Assembly (NCBI GenBank): GCA_029961685.1
Contig: JARWKL010000003.1
Coordinates: 18,408,467 to 18,472,466 of the forward strand
Source: Aristolochia californica
Lineage: Eukaryota > Streptophyta > Magnoliopsida > Piperales > Aristolochiaceae
DNA length: 64,000 nucleotides
Direction of reading: 5' to 3'
Shown here: positions 21,490 to 31,504 of the stretch, in pieces
How positions within the stretch are numbered: the first letter of the stretch is position 1
Layout: the number at the start of each line of letters is the position of its first letter
Notes under the pieces: generated by a model
The model's input: only the letters and a program-made list of their open reading frames with translations
Databases searched by the model: none
What the model was told of the DNA's origin: nothing
Position numbers and translations under genes: made by a program

Positions 21490-21949
21490 TGTTAGAAGAT
21501 GGGCCCAAACCCACATGACCAAGGAAGACCCACATATTCAAGAGTGTTAGAAGATGGACCCAAGCCCATAAGATATGGACCCACCATGATCATATGAGCC
21601 GGTAGGACCCACCATGATCCTACGAGCTGGTAGGACCCACCATGATCACATGAGGTGGCATGATGAGTCTTACATAGTAAGAAGTCTTATAGAGCCAGAA
21701 TTATTATGAAAGAAGGTCTCACAGAAGAGTTTTGGTTTAAAGGTATTTTATTCATGTTAGCCTTCTATTTATATTGGGTTACTTAATTTTGAAAGGACTT
21801 ATTAATTAGTATTAGAGTTTGTGTATAATTGGGACAAGGGTAGTTTAATTATAGTTAGACTCTACTATTTTCATCTATTATAAATAGAGGTTCATGTACT
21901 CTAATTACATCAAGTCAATGAAGTTTTTCTCTTTTCCATAAATTCAACA
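21490..21949 (+). repeat. Copia C1 3' LTR
   Basis: It starts TGTTAGAAGATGGGCCC after GGGGGAG and ends AAATTCAACA. It contains two to three GGGACCCACCATGATC units. TATA box at 21879. Confidence 0.88.
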
Positions 21950-22336
21950 AATATCATGGAGAGAAATATGAATTTTGAAGAGGAAGAGAACCTCCTCCTC
22001 CTCTTCCTCCAACCAACTTCAGAGGCAAGAAGAAGAATATGCACTGGTCTCAGTCAAAGTATTGTGCAAACCAACAAACTGCCTTGATAATATTTTCTAA
22101 TCAAAGATAATACAATATGCATATATTATCATAATTTCATAAGATGAAAACATACATAAGGACATCTCTAAACCACCTCTTAATATCTAAAACTAGTAGC
22201 AAAAATTAATAATATCAGAAATAAATACTTATCTCTTGAGCTTCAATCTTGCTTCATAAGGAGCCTTCTAGGAGCAGCTTTTAATCATATCTTCATAGAG
22301 CATAATGGGTATACTAAATTGGTAGCTCTGATACCA
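21950..22336 (-). mobile_element. Copia D 5' leader fragment with primer site
   Basis: On the minus strand, the sequence left of the LTR reads TGGTATCAGAGC (22325-22336). It continues as a leader matching the one at 32600-32906 (for example ATGCACTGGTCT, GCTTCATAAGGAGCCTTCTA). This is the head of a second copia D copy, cut off at 21950 by copia C1. The purine-rich CCTCCTCCTCCTCTTCCTCC stretch near 21990 is of unknown origin. Confidence 0.75.
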
Positions 22337-22914
22337 TGTTGTATTTAGGGCCCCATGAATAATAGCTCGAGCAAGGGGAGAGAGAAAGAAAGAAAGGAAA
22401 AAGAGAAGAGCTCTCGGGTAGAAAGAGAAGAGAAGGAAAATAAAAGATAGTAGAGAGAGAACACTTCACACGAGAGAGAAGAAAAAAAAAGAAACTTTCT
22501 TGATGAATTCCGAGTTACAATCACCTCTATTTATAGTTGTGGAGGTGATAGAGTCCATGTACAAGTAATTTTAGGACTCCTAATTACATTCCAACATGAA
22601 CTCTCCAAGATAAGCCTATCATGATAAGCTTACATTATCAATTTAAGAGATTACTTTAACTCAACTTCTAACTCTTCTCTAATCACGTGAAACAAGATAG
22701 AAGCCACCTCATGATCTTATCTTTGTGGGTCCCACATGATATTCCAGCTCATGTTGATAGAGATACCAGCTCGTGGTAACTTTGTGGGTCCCACTTGATC
22801 TTCAAATTTTCTATTTAGTTCCTTCACATATTCCTTATCTCTTAGCTAGAGCCACTTTGTATGAGGACTCTTGTTGACACCTCTCGAGCTCATGGTGGGT
22901 CCCACATAGTAACA
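22337..22914 (-). mobile_element. Copia D 3' LTR, shared by two elements
   Basis: This 578-bp LTR is bounded by TGTTGTATTT (22337) and TAGTAACA (22914). It is the 3' LTR of the copia D element to its right, because a polypurine tract (minus AACTTGAGGGGGAG) abuts it. It also serves as the 5' LTR of the leader fragment on its left, which has a primer site. So it joins two copies head to tail. Confidence 0.85.
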
Positions 22915-24130
22915 CTCCCCCTCAAGTTGGGGGTGAGAAAACATCGTAGATGCCCAACTTGCTGCAAATATTGGAGAAAATTTTGTGATTGACTGGTTTG
23001 GTGAGAATGTCTACAACCTGGTTCTATGAAGATACATGTTGGAGAGATAAGATACTGGCGATGAATTTTTCTCATATGAAGTGGCAGTCTATTTCTATAT
23101 GCTTTGTTCTCTCATGGAAGACTAGATTTGATGTGATGTGAATTGCAGCATGAATATTGCAATATAGATTCATAGGAGCTTCTTTGTAAAACCCAAGTTC
23201 AGTTAGGAGAGAAATGATCCATAGGAGTTAACTGACTATGTGTGCCATGGCTTGGTACACTGCTTCTGCACTAGACCTTGCAACTACATTTTGTTTCTTG
23301 CTCCTCCATGTAACCAAGTTTCCTTTAACAGTCTTACAATATTTTGAAGTAGATTTTTTAACACCCGGGGATCCGGCCCAGTCTGCATCTGAGAATCCTT
23401 CAATGTTGAAGTATCCATGATTTTTATATAGGAGCCCTCTTCCTGGTGCTCCTTTCAGATATCGTAATATCCGTAGTGCTTGCCAATGACTGACTTGTGG
23501 TTTGTGCAAATATTGACTTACCACACTAACTGCATATGAAATATCTGGCCTCATTATGCAGAGATAAATATGTCTTCCCACCTATCTTTGATATTTTACG
23601 ACATCTACTTCTTCTCCAGTACCTACACATAATTTTGTATTTGTGTCCATAGGAGTTTCTGCTGGTCTACATCCCAGAATTCTTGTCTCCTCCAATAGGT
23701 CAAGGATATACTTCCTTAGAGCTAATATAATTCTATGTTTGGATTGTAGTACTTCAAATTCCCAAAAAATATTTGAGCAGTCCTAGATCCTTTGCCTTGA
23801 ATTCAGTACAGATCCTTTCTTTTGTCTTTTGGATGCCCTCAGGATCACTGCCAGTTATAATAATGTCATCAACATATACGGCTATAATTACCTTGCCCTT
23901 TGGTGTTTTTTAATAAAGACAGAATGATCTCCACAACATCTTTGAAATCCGGCCCGTATGAGTGCTTGGCTAAAATTTTCAAACCATGCACGCGAAAACT
24001 ATTTGAGACCATAAATATATTTTTGTAGTTGACATATGGACTCCCCATCAACCACATACCTAGGTGGTTGCCGCATATAAATGTCCTCCTTTATATCCCC
24101 ATTCAGAAAAGCAATTTTTACATCAAGTTG
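22915..24130 (-). pseudogene. Copia D RNase H and RT C-terminal half
   Basis: On the minus strand 23581-23228 encodes HIYLCIMRPDISYAVSVVSQYLHKP, GYFNIEGFSDADWAGSPGV and NLVTWRSKKQNVVARSSAE. The remaining RNase H and tail lie to the left with stops. Between 24130 and 23600 the RT palm is present only in broken frames. 23869-23905 encodes the region that should hold the YVDD active site (VYVDDIIITG-like), read with frame changes. The gene is inactive. Confidence 0.85.
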
Positions 24131-24700
24131 ATAGACCTGCCAGAGATAATAACAAACATACCGAGTTTAATTTAGCCACTGGAGAGAAGGTTTCTTCATA
24201 ATCAATGCTATAACATTGTTTATAGCCTTTAGCAACAAGGCAAACATTCAACCAAGCAATGGCCCCATCCGGATTGTGTTTCACTGTAAATACCCATTTG
24301 CAACCGACAGGTTTCTTATCTGAAGGAAGGGGGACTAGAGCCCATGTCTGATTTTCATAAAGAGCCTGCATTTCTTCATCCATAGCTGCCTCCCACCCTA
24401 GATGTTTGAGAGCCTCCTGATAGGAGGTATGGAGGAAATAGTCGGTAGAAATTGACAACAAACAGGGGATAGAAGATGATGAGACACAAAGTTTGTTATG
24501 GGATGAGAAGAAGAAGGCATGGTGCATGATTTGGACTCTTTCCTAACAGCAATAGGATGAGTATTATATTCTGGGCCAAAAATAATCGGAGAATATGGAC
24601 TTACCTTGGTAGGATCTGACAACTTAGCAGGTGTGGTGTCAACCAATGTTTTTGGGAGCTGAGTAGTTTCTGTAGAACGGGGCACAATCGATCGAGGAGA
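24123..24700 (-). pseudogene. Copia D RT N-terminal part and linker
   Basis: 24527-24123 encodes YQEALKHLGWEAAMDEEMQALYENQTWALVPLPSDKKPVG, then CKWVFTVKHNPDG, LVAKGYKQCYSIDYEETFSPVAK. This is the start of the copia RT with its conserved Trp and Lys residues. The linker before it has Ser and Pro rich segments like those at 54265-54516 and 57600-57900. It ends by frameshift near 24123. Confidence 0.9.
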
Positions 24701-26058
24701 ACTTGGGATGGAAGATGAACCTGGAGAAGCATGATCATAATAATATGGAGAGTCTTAAAAAATGTGACATCCCGAGACACAAGTAAATGCTTAAGAGAGG
24801 GATTATAGTAAACATAACCCTTTTGTGTGCGAGGGTATTCTAAGAGAAAACACTTCACAAATTTGGGATCAAGTTTACTGTGTTTTGTGGAGGAAATATG
24901 GAAAAAACATTGACAGTCGAAGGCTGTCAAAGGTAGTGAAAAAGGATCATCATCAGGTAATAATAGAGAGTAGGGAGATTTTTTACCAAGAATAGAAGAG
25001 GGTAACCGGTTTATAATAAAACATGCAGTAAGAACTACATGCACCCAATAAAAAATATGGAACTTTCATGGCATATAGTAAACCACGAGCTACATGAAGA
25101 ATATGACGGTTCTTCCATTCAGCTGCACCATTGTTTTGAGGGGTCTAGACACATGATGTCTAATGAATAATGTCACTTTCTTGACCAAACGAGTCAAGAT
25201 CTTTGGATGTGTATTCTTGGCATTATCCGACCGAAGGACTTTAATATTCTGCCCAAACTTAGTCAGTACCATTGCATGAAATGATTTAAATATCAATGGT
25301 ATTTCAAAACTCTCTTTAAACAAAAATAACCAAGTGGTACGAGTGAAGTCATCAATGAATGTAACAAAATATTTCACGTGAGAAATGTTGGAGATACTCA
25401 AGGGTCCCCATACGTTAGAATGAATTAACAAAATAGGAGAGACACTTTTAATTCCTAGATGAGGTGAGTATGTAGACCTCTGATGTTTACTCATTCGACA
25501 TGCTTCACAATGAAGGTCCAACCGCACTTTAGGGAAAAAATGATGAAGAGATTGGGTGGACGGATGTCCCAACCGGTTGTGCCATAACCTGGTTTCAGTG
25601 TCAAAGGTGGATGCTGTATTTATTTGTGGCATATCTAGGTAGTAGAGCTCCCCTTGTTCACGGCTTCCACCAATCACCCGCTTCATTGTAAGATACTGAA
25701 ACACACATGAAGTGGGTGAGAACGTGATAGAGCAGTTAAAATGTTTGGTGAGTTGACTAACCGATAAAAGAATCAAAGGGAAAATACGAACGAAAAGGAT
25801 ATCAGTGAGTGGAAGTGATGGTGTAATAGAAGTGGATCCTTTCCCTTGAACTTTAGTTTGTGAATCATCAGCAAAGGTAACAAATTTATGTGAAAGACAT
25901 GGAGAAATTGAGTATAGAAGAAGTCTGTTACCTATAAGATGCTTGGAGGCTCCTGAATCAATTATCCAGGATGTCGAGCAGGCAGAAAACATACCTGAAG
26001 CAGTGGTGGCAGTGGTTGGTGATGAAGTACTTGGGGAGGACCCCATCATGGTCTTCAT
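24601..26058 (-). pseudogene. Copia D protease end, GAG-pre-integrase and integrase
   Basis: From 26058 leftward: protease SWIIDSGASKHLIGN (D-S-G active site intact), HKFVTFADDSQTKVQGKGS. Then comes the pre-integrase block VIGGSREQGELYYLD with LWHNRLGHPS, then the zinc part CEACRMSKHQRS. The integrase core has FVTFIDDFTRTTWLFLFK and VLRSDNAKN, followed by a frameshift. From 25044 come FIINRLPSSILGKKSPYS and FDCQCFFHIS, LDPKFVKCFLLEYP. The order fits Ivana/Oryco-type copia pol. It is interrupted by at least two frame breaks. Confidence 0.9.
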
Positions 26059-26601
26059 TTTCTGGAATAGTTCATTGTCTTCATCAATAAAAGTATGTTT
26101 TAGAGTGGTTGTGGTAGACTGTTATACCTTTGTATCACTCAATAAGGCTTGGTTAACCTTATTCTCATTAGTTTTATAACATATTTCGCGAGAGTGTCCC
26201 AATCTACCACATATAGAGCATTCTTTCAAATGAAAGCATGTGTCTCTAGTGTGGCCATATCCCTTGCAATGGGTGCATTCCTTCCCATTTGTTCAATCAA
26301 AACCAGTCATTCCACCTCTTCCGCTTCCTCCTTCACAAAATCGGCCTCAACCTTAGTCATATGGTGTTCCCTTATGTCCAGAGTACATAATGGATGGTAT
26401 TTTAGTAGCCGAGGGAGAAGCGTCTAGAATATGAAGAACTGTAGCACATACATCATCAAAAGTGGGAACAACGGAAGAGCAAAGATGGTGAGTCTTAGCA
26501 ACTACAAGATGCGGTTTAATGTTAGCAAGGCATATGGCAATTATCAAAGCCGCTTTTTGTTTATTTTGGATAGAGATATCTGTAGAGGTTTGTTGGGCAA
26601 G
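26059..26601 (-). pseudogene. Copia D gag C-terminus with two zinc knuckles
   Basis: The minus strand encodes two CCHC knuckles in tandem near 26290-26180: CTHCKGYGHTRDTC and CSICGRLGHSREIC. Two knuckles in one copia gag is more than the single one usual in this group. Toward 26601 the capsid part (VVPTFDDVCATVLHILDASPS) is present. The frame is cut at 26601 by the gypsy I insertion and resumes at 31955. Confidence 0.85.
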
Positions 26602-27050
26602 TGTTATGGACTCCATAGCATCACGAGTTATCCATAGGCACAGGAATTAAATTATGTCAATTTACTTTTCATGTAATTTCAATTTGGTTTGGTTTACTTT
26701 ATTTGGTTTGGTTTATTTTGGTTTGGTTAAGTGTAATGTGGCGTGAACCACTTGACCTAATGGGTCATCTTTGTATTTTCGTCCTCAACCCTATTTAGGG
26801 GGACGTGAAGGAAAAGAGAGGCAAGTATTGAGAAAATTATATTTTACAGGTTTGATTCTCCCTTAGAGGTCAAGGTCGGATTCTCCCTTTGAGGTCCAAG
26901 GTTGAGCTTCCTCCAAAGCTCCTTCATTCTAAATTGAGTTCCACCATTACTCGTTCAAGAAACAAGGTTTCTCTTTCAACATCAAGATCATCCATGGAGG
27001 GAAGAGAGGAAAGAAGGGTGACTCGATCCATGGAAGGGAAGAACCTAATA
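26602..27050 (+). repeat. Gypsy I 5' LTR
   Basis: It starts TGTTATGGACTCC and ends GAACCTAATA, where the 3' copy has CCTAACA. TTTGGTTTGG repeats lie at 26690-26730. The end of the LTR carries the frame MEGREERRVTRSM from ATG 26996, which is the start of gag. Confidence 0.9.
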
Positions 27051-27052
27051 TC

Positions 27053-28130
27053 TTGGTATCAGATAGGTCCACCCTTTGGGATTCCTCTTCCCCTGACGAT
27101 TTGAGACAGTTAATGGAAGATAATAGGCAAAGGACAGATAACCAGGCTCATGCCCTGGAAGAGGTGTGTCAAACAACCTCTGATTTACGTGAGGCAATAA
27201 AATCAATGGATGCTGCCATCCAAGCTCTCCTCCGGCGACAAGAGGACCATGATACACGAGCCCAACCTCCAGCTGCCTACTCTCCACCGGCCGAACACCA
27301 TCCATTCCACCCACCACCTCCCCCACAACCACCAATGCGTCAACACCATTCCCATCTGGGGCCTGCCGTTCAAGGACCAAACACTGTGCCCAGGTATTTA
27401 AAACTTGACTTTCCTATGTATGATGGGTCTAAGGACCCTTTGATTTGGTTAGCCAAGTGTGATCAATTCTTTTACCATCAAAAAACACCTGCGGATGAGA
27501 AAGTGTATTTGGCGACCTACCATATGCTCGATGAAGCGCTTTTATGGTACCACCAATTCCAAAATGACCAAGTGGTTCAGGATTGGGAAACTTTTAGACA
27601 ATCTTGCATGATGAGATTTGGTCCTCCTGCTAATAGCAATCCATTGGGCGAATTAATCAATTAAAAACAAACTGGAACACTAGAGGTGTACCAAAAGACC
27701 TTCCAGGAAAGGTTAGCCCGAGCAAACCAGTTTGTTAGCCACACACAGTATGTTCATATTTTTACTGCTGGTTTGACAGAAGCTCTGCATTTAGAAGTTG
27801 AATTACATGCTCCTACAGATTTAGACCATGCTATGAATTTAGCCAAAGAAATTGAGCATAAGCAGCGTGTTCTAAAGGAGTCACTGGTCAGAAAACCAGC
27901 TTGGCCAGGAAGGCACAATGCCTCTACGCCAAACCATTCCTATGGACCTCCAAGATTTAGAGACAGTGCAGCCCCACGCCCAGACATCTCTAATTCAGCT
28001 CCACGTGCTCCTCACTTCAAAAAACTTACTAGACAGGAAATGGAGCAGAGAAAGGCCAAGGGCCTCTGTTTTAACTGTGATGAATAGTATGTTTTTGGTC
28101 ACCACTGCAAACGATTATTCAGTATATGTC
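27053..28130 (+). pseudogene. Gypsy I gag with zinc knuckle
   Basis: 27053-27664 encodes a helical N-terminal part, a Pro/His-rich segment (PPPPPQPPMRQHH), then the capsid core PRYLKLDFPMYDGSKDPLIW, ALLWYHQF and MRFGPPANSNPLGELIN. TAA at 27662 replaces the Tyr codon of GELINYKQTG in the related element at 51340. It resumes at 27686 (YQKTFQERLARA, AGLTEALHLEVEL). The knuckle LCFNCDE is followed by TAG at 28084 and then GHHCKRLF. Confidence 0.9.
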
Positions 28131-28930
28131 TGTGGAAGGATGGAGACGAAATACCACAAGATGAAGAAATTGAGGAAACTGACCAAGAAGATCCAGAGAT
28201 TTCCCTTCATGCTATGATTGGTCTACGCAGTGCAAGCACAATGCAGGTTAAAGCCCAATTACATCATTTACAGTTACTGGCTTTAGTTGACTCGGGTAGT
28301 ACACATAATTTCATCAATCAGTAGGTGGCAGAACAACTTGGGTTAGTAGTACAGCAATAGAATGGTCTTTCTGTATCAGTAGCCAATGGGGCTAAAATTA
28401 CTAGTGTAGGCATATCACCAGCCACACACTTTGATATTGAGGGATATAAATTTGTTGTAGATTTTCTGGTGATTCCACTATCAGGATTCGATTTGGTGCT
28501 AGGAATTAAATGGCTACAATTGTTGGGACCAATACTATGGGATTTCCAAGCTCTGACCATGTCTTTTATAGAGGACCAACATCAGATTATATTGCATGGC
28601 ACACAAGCACCACTCACCTGCGCACTACAGGTTGCCTAGGTCCAGTCCACAAATACATGTCAGTTATCTCACTTACTTATAGAATTTGAGGATATCTTTC
28701 AAGACCCTACTGCCTTACCGCCACTTAGGCACTGTGATCACCGTATCTGTTTGAAAACGGGGACCGAGCCGGTAGTGGTACGTCCATATCGTTACCCTCA
28801 CTTACAGAAGGACGAGATTGAAAGGCAGTGCCAGTAGATGTTAGCACAGGGTATTATTCAGCCCAGCAGGTCTCCTTTTTCTTCACCGGTATTACTAGTC
28901 CGCAAGCATGATAAGTAATGGAGGTTCTGT
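28131..28930 (+). pseudogene. Gypsy I protease and RT start
   Basis: It encodes an acidic linker, ISLHAMIGLRSASTMQVKA, then the protease active site ALVDSGSTHNFIN, intact. TAG stops occur at 28321, about 28359 and about 28639. FDLVLGIKWLQLLGP follows. The RT N-terminus reads RYPHLQKDEIERQCQ, then a TAG at about 28836, and RPFCV-like codons end with TAA at 28916 just before the long open pol frame. Several stops stand where relatives have CAG. Confidence 0.85.
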
Positions 28931-31003
28931 GTGGATTACCGACAACTCAATGCCCATACAATTAAAGATAAATTTCCTATTCCAGTGGTGGATGAACTAT
29001 TAGATGAGCTACATGGAGCTACTATATTTACTAAACTCGATTTGAAATCTGGCTATCATCAAATCCGAGTTCATCCATCAGATGTGGAGAAAACATTGTT
29101 CCGCACGCATCATGGCCATTTTGAATTCCTCGTAATGCCATTTGGTCTGTCAAATGCGCCTTCCACCTTCCAGGCCCTCATGAATGAGGTATTTTCCCCT
29201 CTCTTGAGAAAATATGTATTGGTCTTTTTCGACGATATTTTGGTCTGTAGCAACAGCTGGGAAGAACATCTTCAGCACCTTCACCAGGTATTTTCTCTTA
29301 TACGTTCACATCATTTGGTTTTAAATCGGTCAAAATGTTCTATGGGCACATCAGAAGTGGCATATTTGGGTCACGTTATTTCAGCATCAGGGGTGAAGGT
29401 AGACCAAAGTAAGATACAAGCGGTCACAGATTGGCCTATTCCTACATCTATTACAGCCTTAAGAGGATTTTTGGGCTTAGCTGGATATTATAGAAAATTT
29501 ATTCGTAGCTATGGCCAGCTTGCAGCTCCGCTCAACAATCTCCTTAAGAAAAATGCTTTTACCTGGTCAGAGACAGCAGCTCATTCCTTTCAGCAATTGA
29601 AAGACGCCTTATCATCAGCCCCAATTTTGCAGCTCCCCGACTTTGAGGAGTCCTTTGTAGTGGAATGTTATGCTTCAGGGGGCGGTATTGGCGCAATGTT
29701 GCACCAACAGGGCCATTTGATTGCTTATTTTAGCCGTCAACTGGGCCAACACCACCACAAGTTGGCAGCTTATGAGAGGGAATTGATTGGATTGGTGAAA
29801 GCTATACAGCATTGGCGCCCTTATGTTTGGGAATGTTCTTTTTTTATTTGCACTGATCATTGCAGCCTCAAGTATCTTCTTGAGCAGCGTCTCACTACTT
29901 CACCACAACAGCATTGGTTAAGTAAGCTTATGGGGTTTGACTTTTCTGTCGAGTATAAACCGGGAAGTTTGAATGTAGGGGCTGATGCCTTATCTCACAG
30001 GGACATTCCAGAGCCGCAATTAAACGCCATCAGTCAGCCCAGAGCTCTCTTGTTGGATTCTATACAGGAAGAGGCACAACAGTACCCAGATATTATCTCC
30101 TTATGCCAGGATATCCAGCAGGGCACAGCGGCACCACATTGGACGGTTCAGGACAATCTCGTCCTCTACAAAAACAGAATTTTTCTACACCACACATCCC
30201 CTCTGATTAACAGCATTTTGGCCTACTTCCATGGCATTACACATGAGGGCCGACAGAAAAAATATTTTCGAATCAGTAGGGAATTTTATTGGAGGGGCAT
30301 GAAGCGTAGTATAGCTGATTATGTGGCGGCTTGTCAGACTTGTCAATGGAATAAAGCTGAAACATTAAGTCCAGCGGGGTTGCTCCAACCAGTTCATCTT
30401 CCGTCACAGGTCTGGTCTGATATTTCTATGGACTTCATAGATGGACTTCCCTCTTCGTCGGGTAAATCTGTTATCCTTGTATTGATGGGTCGTTTCTCTA
30501 AATATGGGCATTTCATTCCTCTGGCACATCCTTACAATGCAACGCAGGTAGCTCAACTTTTTATGGATAACATTGTACGATTACATGGGATGCCTAATTC
30601 AATTACCAGTGATAGGGATGCAATCTTTACAAATACCTTCTGGAAAGAACTCTTCAAGTTACAAGGCACAACATTAGCCTTTTCTTCAGCCTACCATCCA
30701 CAGACTGATGGTCAGACAGAGGTCGTCAACAGAACCATTGAAATGTATCTCCACTGTTTCGTGGGGGACTCACCTAAGAAGTGGGTTAAGTGGCTCGCCT
30801 GGGCTGAGTTCTGTTACAACACCTCCTACCACAACGCTCTCGGCACAACCCCATTCAAGGTGGTATATGATAGAGAACCTCCCCGTCTTTTAGCCTATGA
30901 ACCAGGGGCTCTAAAGTCGCAACTTTGGACCAAGCATTGGCTGAAAGAGACACATTCATCACAGAGGTGCGCACTCATCTACAGAAGGCACAAAATTCTA
31001 TGA
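28931..31003 (+). CDS. Gypsy I pol: RT, RNase H and integrase (690-codon open frame)
   Basis: The RT runs from [21 protein letters not shown] through FTKLDLKSGYHQIRV and the active site VLVFFDDILV (both Asp present) to LRGFLGLAGYYRKF. RNase H follows with VVECYASGGGIGAML. Relatives have ECDAS, so the first catalytic Asp is replaced by Tyr. Glu of YERELIGL and Asp of TDHCSLKYLLEQ remain. Integrase carries CQTCQWNKA (zinc), [18 protein letters not shown] and [14 protein letters not shown], a complete D-D-E set. Upstream stops mean no normal translation start. It is a nearly intact relic of pol. Confidence 0.92.
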   Translation: MDYRQLNAHTIKDKFPIPVVDELLDELHGATIFTKLDLKSGYHQIRVHPSDVEKTLFRTHHGHFEFLVMPFGLSNAPSTFQALMNEVFSPLLRKYVLVFFDDILVCSNSWEEHLQHLHQVFSLIRSHHLVLNRSKCSMGTSEVAYLGHVISASGVKVDQSKIQAVTDWPIPTSITALRGFLGLAGYYRKFIRSYGQLAAPLNNLLKKNAFTWSETAAHSFQQLKDALSSAPILQLPDFEESFVVECYASGGGIGAMLHQQGHLIAYFSRQLGQHHHKLAAYERELIGLVKAIQHWRPYVWECSFFICTDHCSLKYLLEQRLTTSPQQHWLSKLMGFDFSVEYKPGSLNVGADALSHRDIPEPQLNAISQPRALLLDSIQEEAQQYPDIISLCQDIQQGTAAPHWTVQDNLVLYKNRIFLHHTSPLINSILAYFHGITHEGRQKKYFRISREFYWRGMKRSIADYVAACQTCQWNKAETLSPAGLLQPVHLPSQVWSDISMDFIDGLPSSSGKSVILVLMGRFSKYGHFIPLAHPYNATQVAQLFMDNIVRLHGMPNSITSDRDAIFTNTFWKELFKLQGTTLAFSSAYHPQTDGQTEVVNRTIEMYLHCFVGDSPKKWVKWLAWAEFCYNTSYHNALGTTPFKVVYDREPPRLLAYEPGALKSQLWTKHWLKETHSSQRCALIYRRHKIL

Positions 31004-31500
31004 AACAATATTATGACAAGAAGCACCGGGAAGTCTTATTTTCTCCTAGAGATTATGTTTGGTTGTGTCTCCAACACTACAGGCAGCTATCGTTGACAGC
31101 CTCCAAACGTCACAAGCTCTCTCCAAAATATTATGGTCCCTTTCAGGTGATGGACCGCATTGGGACAGTGGCCTACAGATTGCAGCTTCCGCTAGAGGCT
31201 AGAATTCACAACGTCTTTAATGTCTCACAATTAAAGGCCTTCCACGGTGATTCGCCCTTGCTGCACACCCCGCTGCCACCACTCCACGAGGGACGTGTAC
31301 TTTCTACCCCGGCACATGTATTACAAACTTGCCGTATTCAGGGTGATTGGGAGATCTTAGTGCAATGGGCAGATGCTGACCCCAGTGACACGACATGGGA
31401 GCCATTAACGGCGTTTCGCACCCTCTACCCATACTTTGAGCTTGAGGACAAGCTCTTTCTCGAAGGTGGGGGGGGTGGGGGGGTGGGGGGGGGGGGGGGG
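30925..31500 (+). pseudogene. Gypsy I integrase end and chromodomain tail
   Basis: It is offset by a frameshift near 30920 from the 690-codon frame. It encodes HREVLFSPRDYVWLCLQHYRQ, LSPKYYGPFQVMDRIG, ARIHNVFNVSQLKAF, then GDWEILVQWADADPSDTTWEP and YPYFELEDKLFLEGGG. The last block is the chromodomain-like end, and the reading frame runs into the G tract. The 'MARK' sites and function are inferred from the chromovirus family. Confidence 0.85.
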
Positions 31501-31501
31501 G
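31467..31501 (+). repeat. Expanded G-rich polypurine tract of gypsy I
   Basis: A 35-bp run of G broken only by two T bases occupies the place of the polypurine tract just before the 3' LTR (start 31505). Relatives have short tracts such as AAGGGAGGGGCAGA. The length suggests polymerase slippage, and it could form a G-quadruplex. Confidence 0.8.
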
Positions 31502-31504
31502 TGA

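Larger units (their letters stand above)
19187..21949 (+). mobile_element. Copia C1: LTR element with a non-coding interior
   Basis: LTRs are at 19187-19618 (432 bp) and 21490-21949 (460 bp). Flanks are AATCT and AATAT, a 5-bp duplication with one mismatch. The primer site is TGGTATCAGAGT at 19619. The polypurine tract CTTGAGGGGGAG lies just before 21490. The 1.87-kb interior has no gag, protease, integrase or RT. Only the last ~80 bp resemble the copia pol tail (ICSKLGVHDVLSPPA). The 3' LTR is longer because a ~30-bp GGTAGGACCCACCATGATC unit is duplicated. It must have depended on proteins from another element. Confidence 0.88.
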
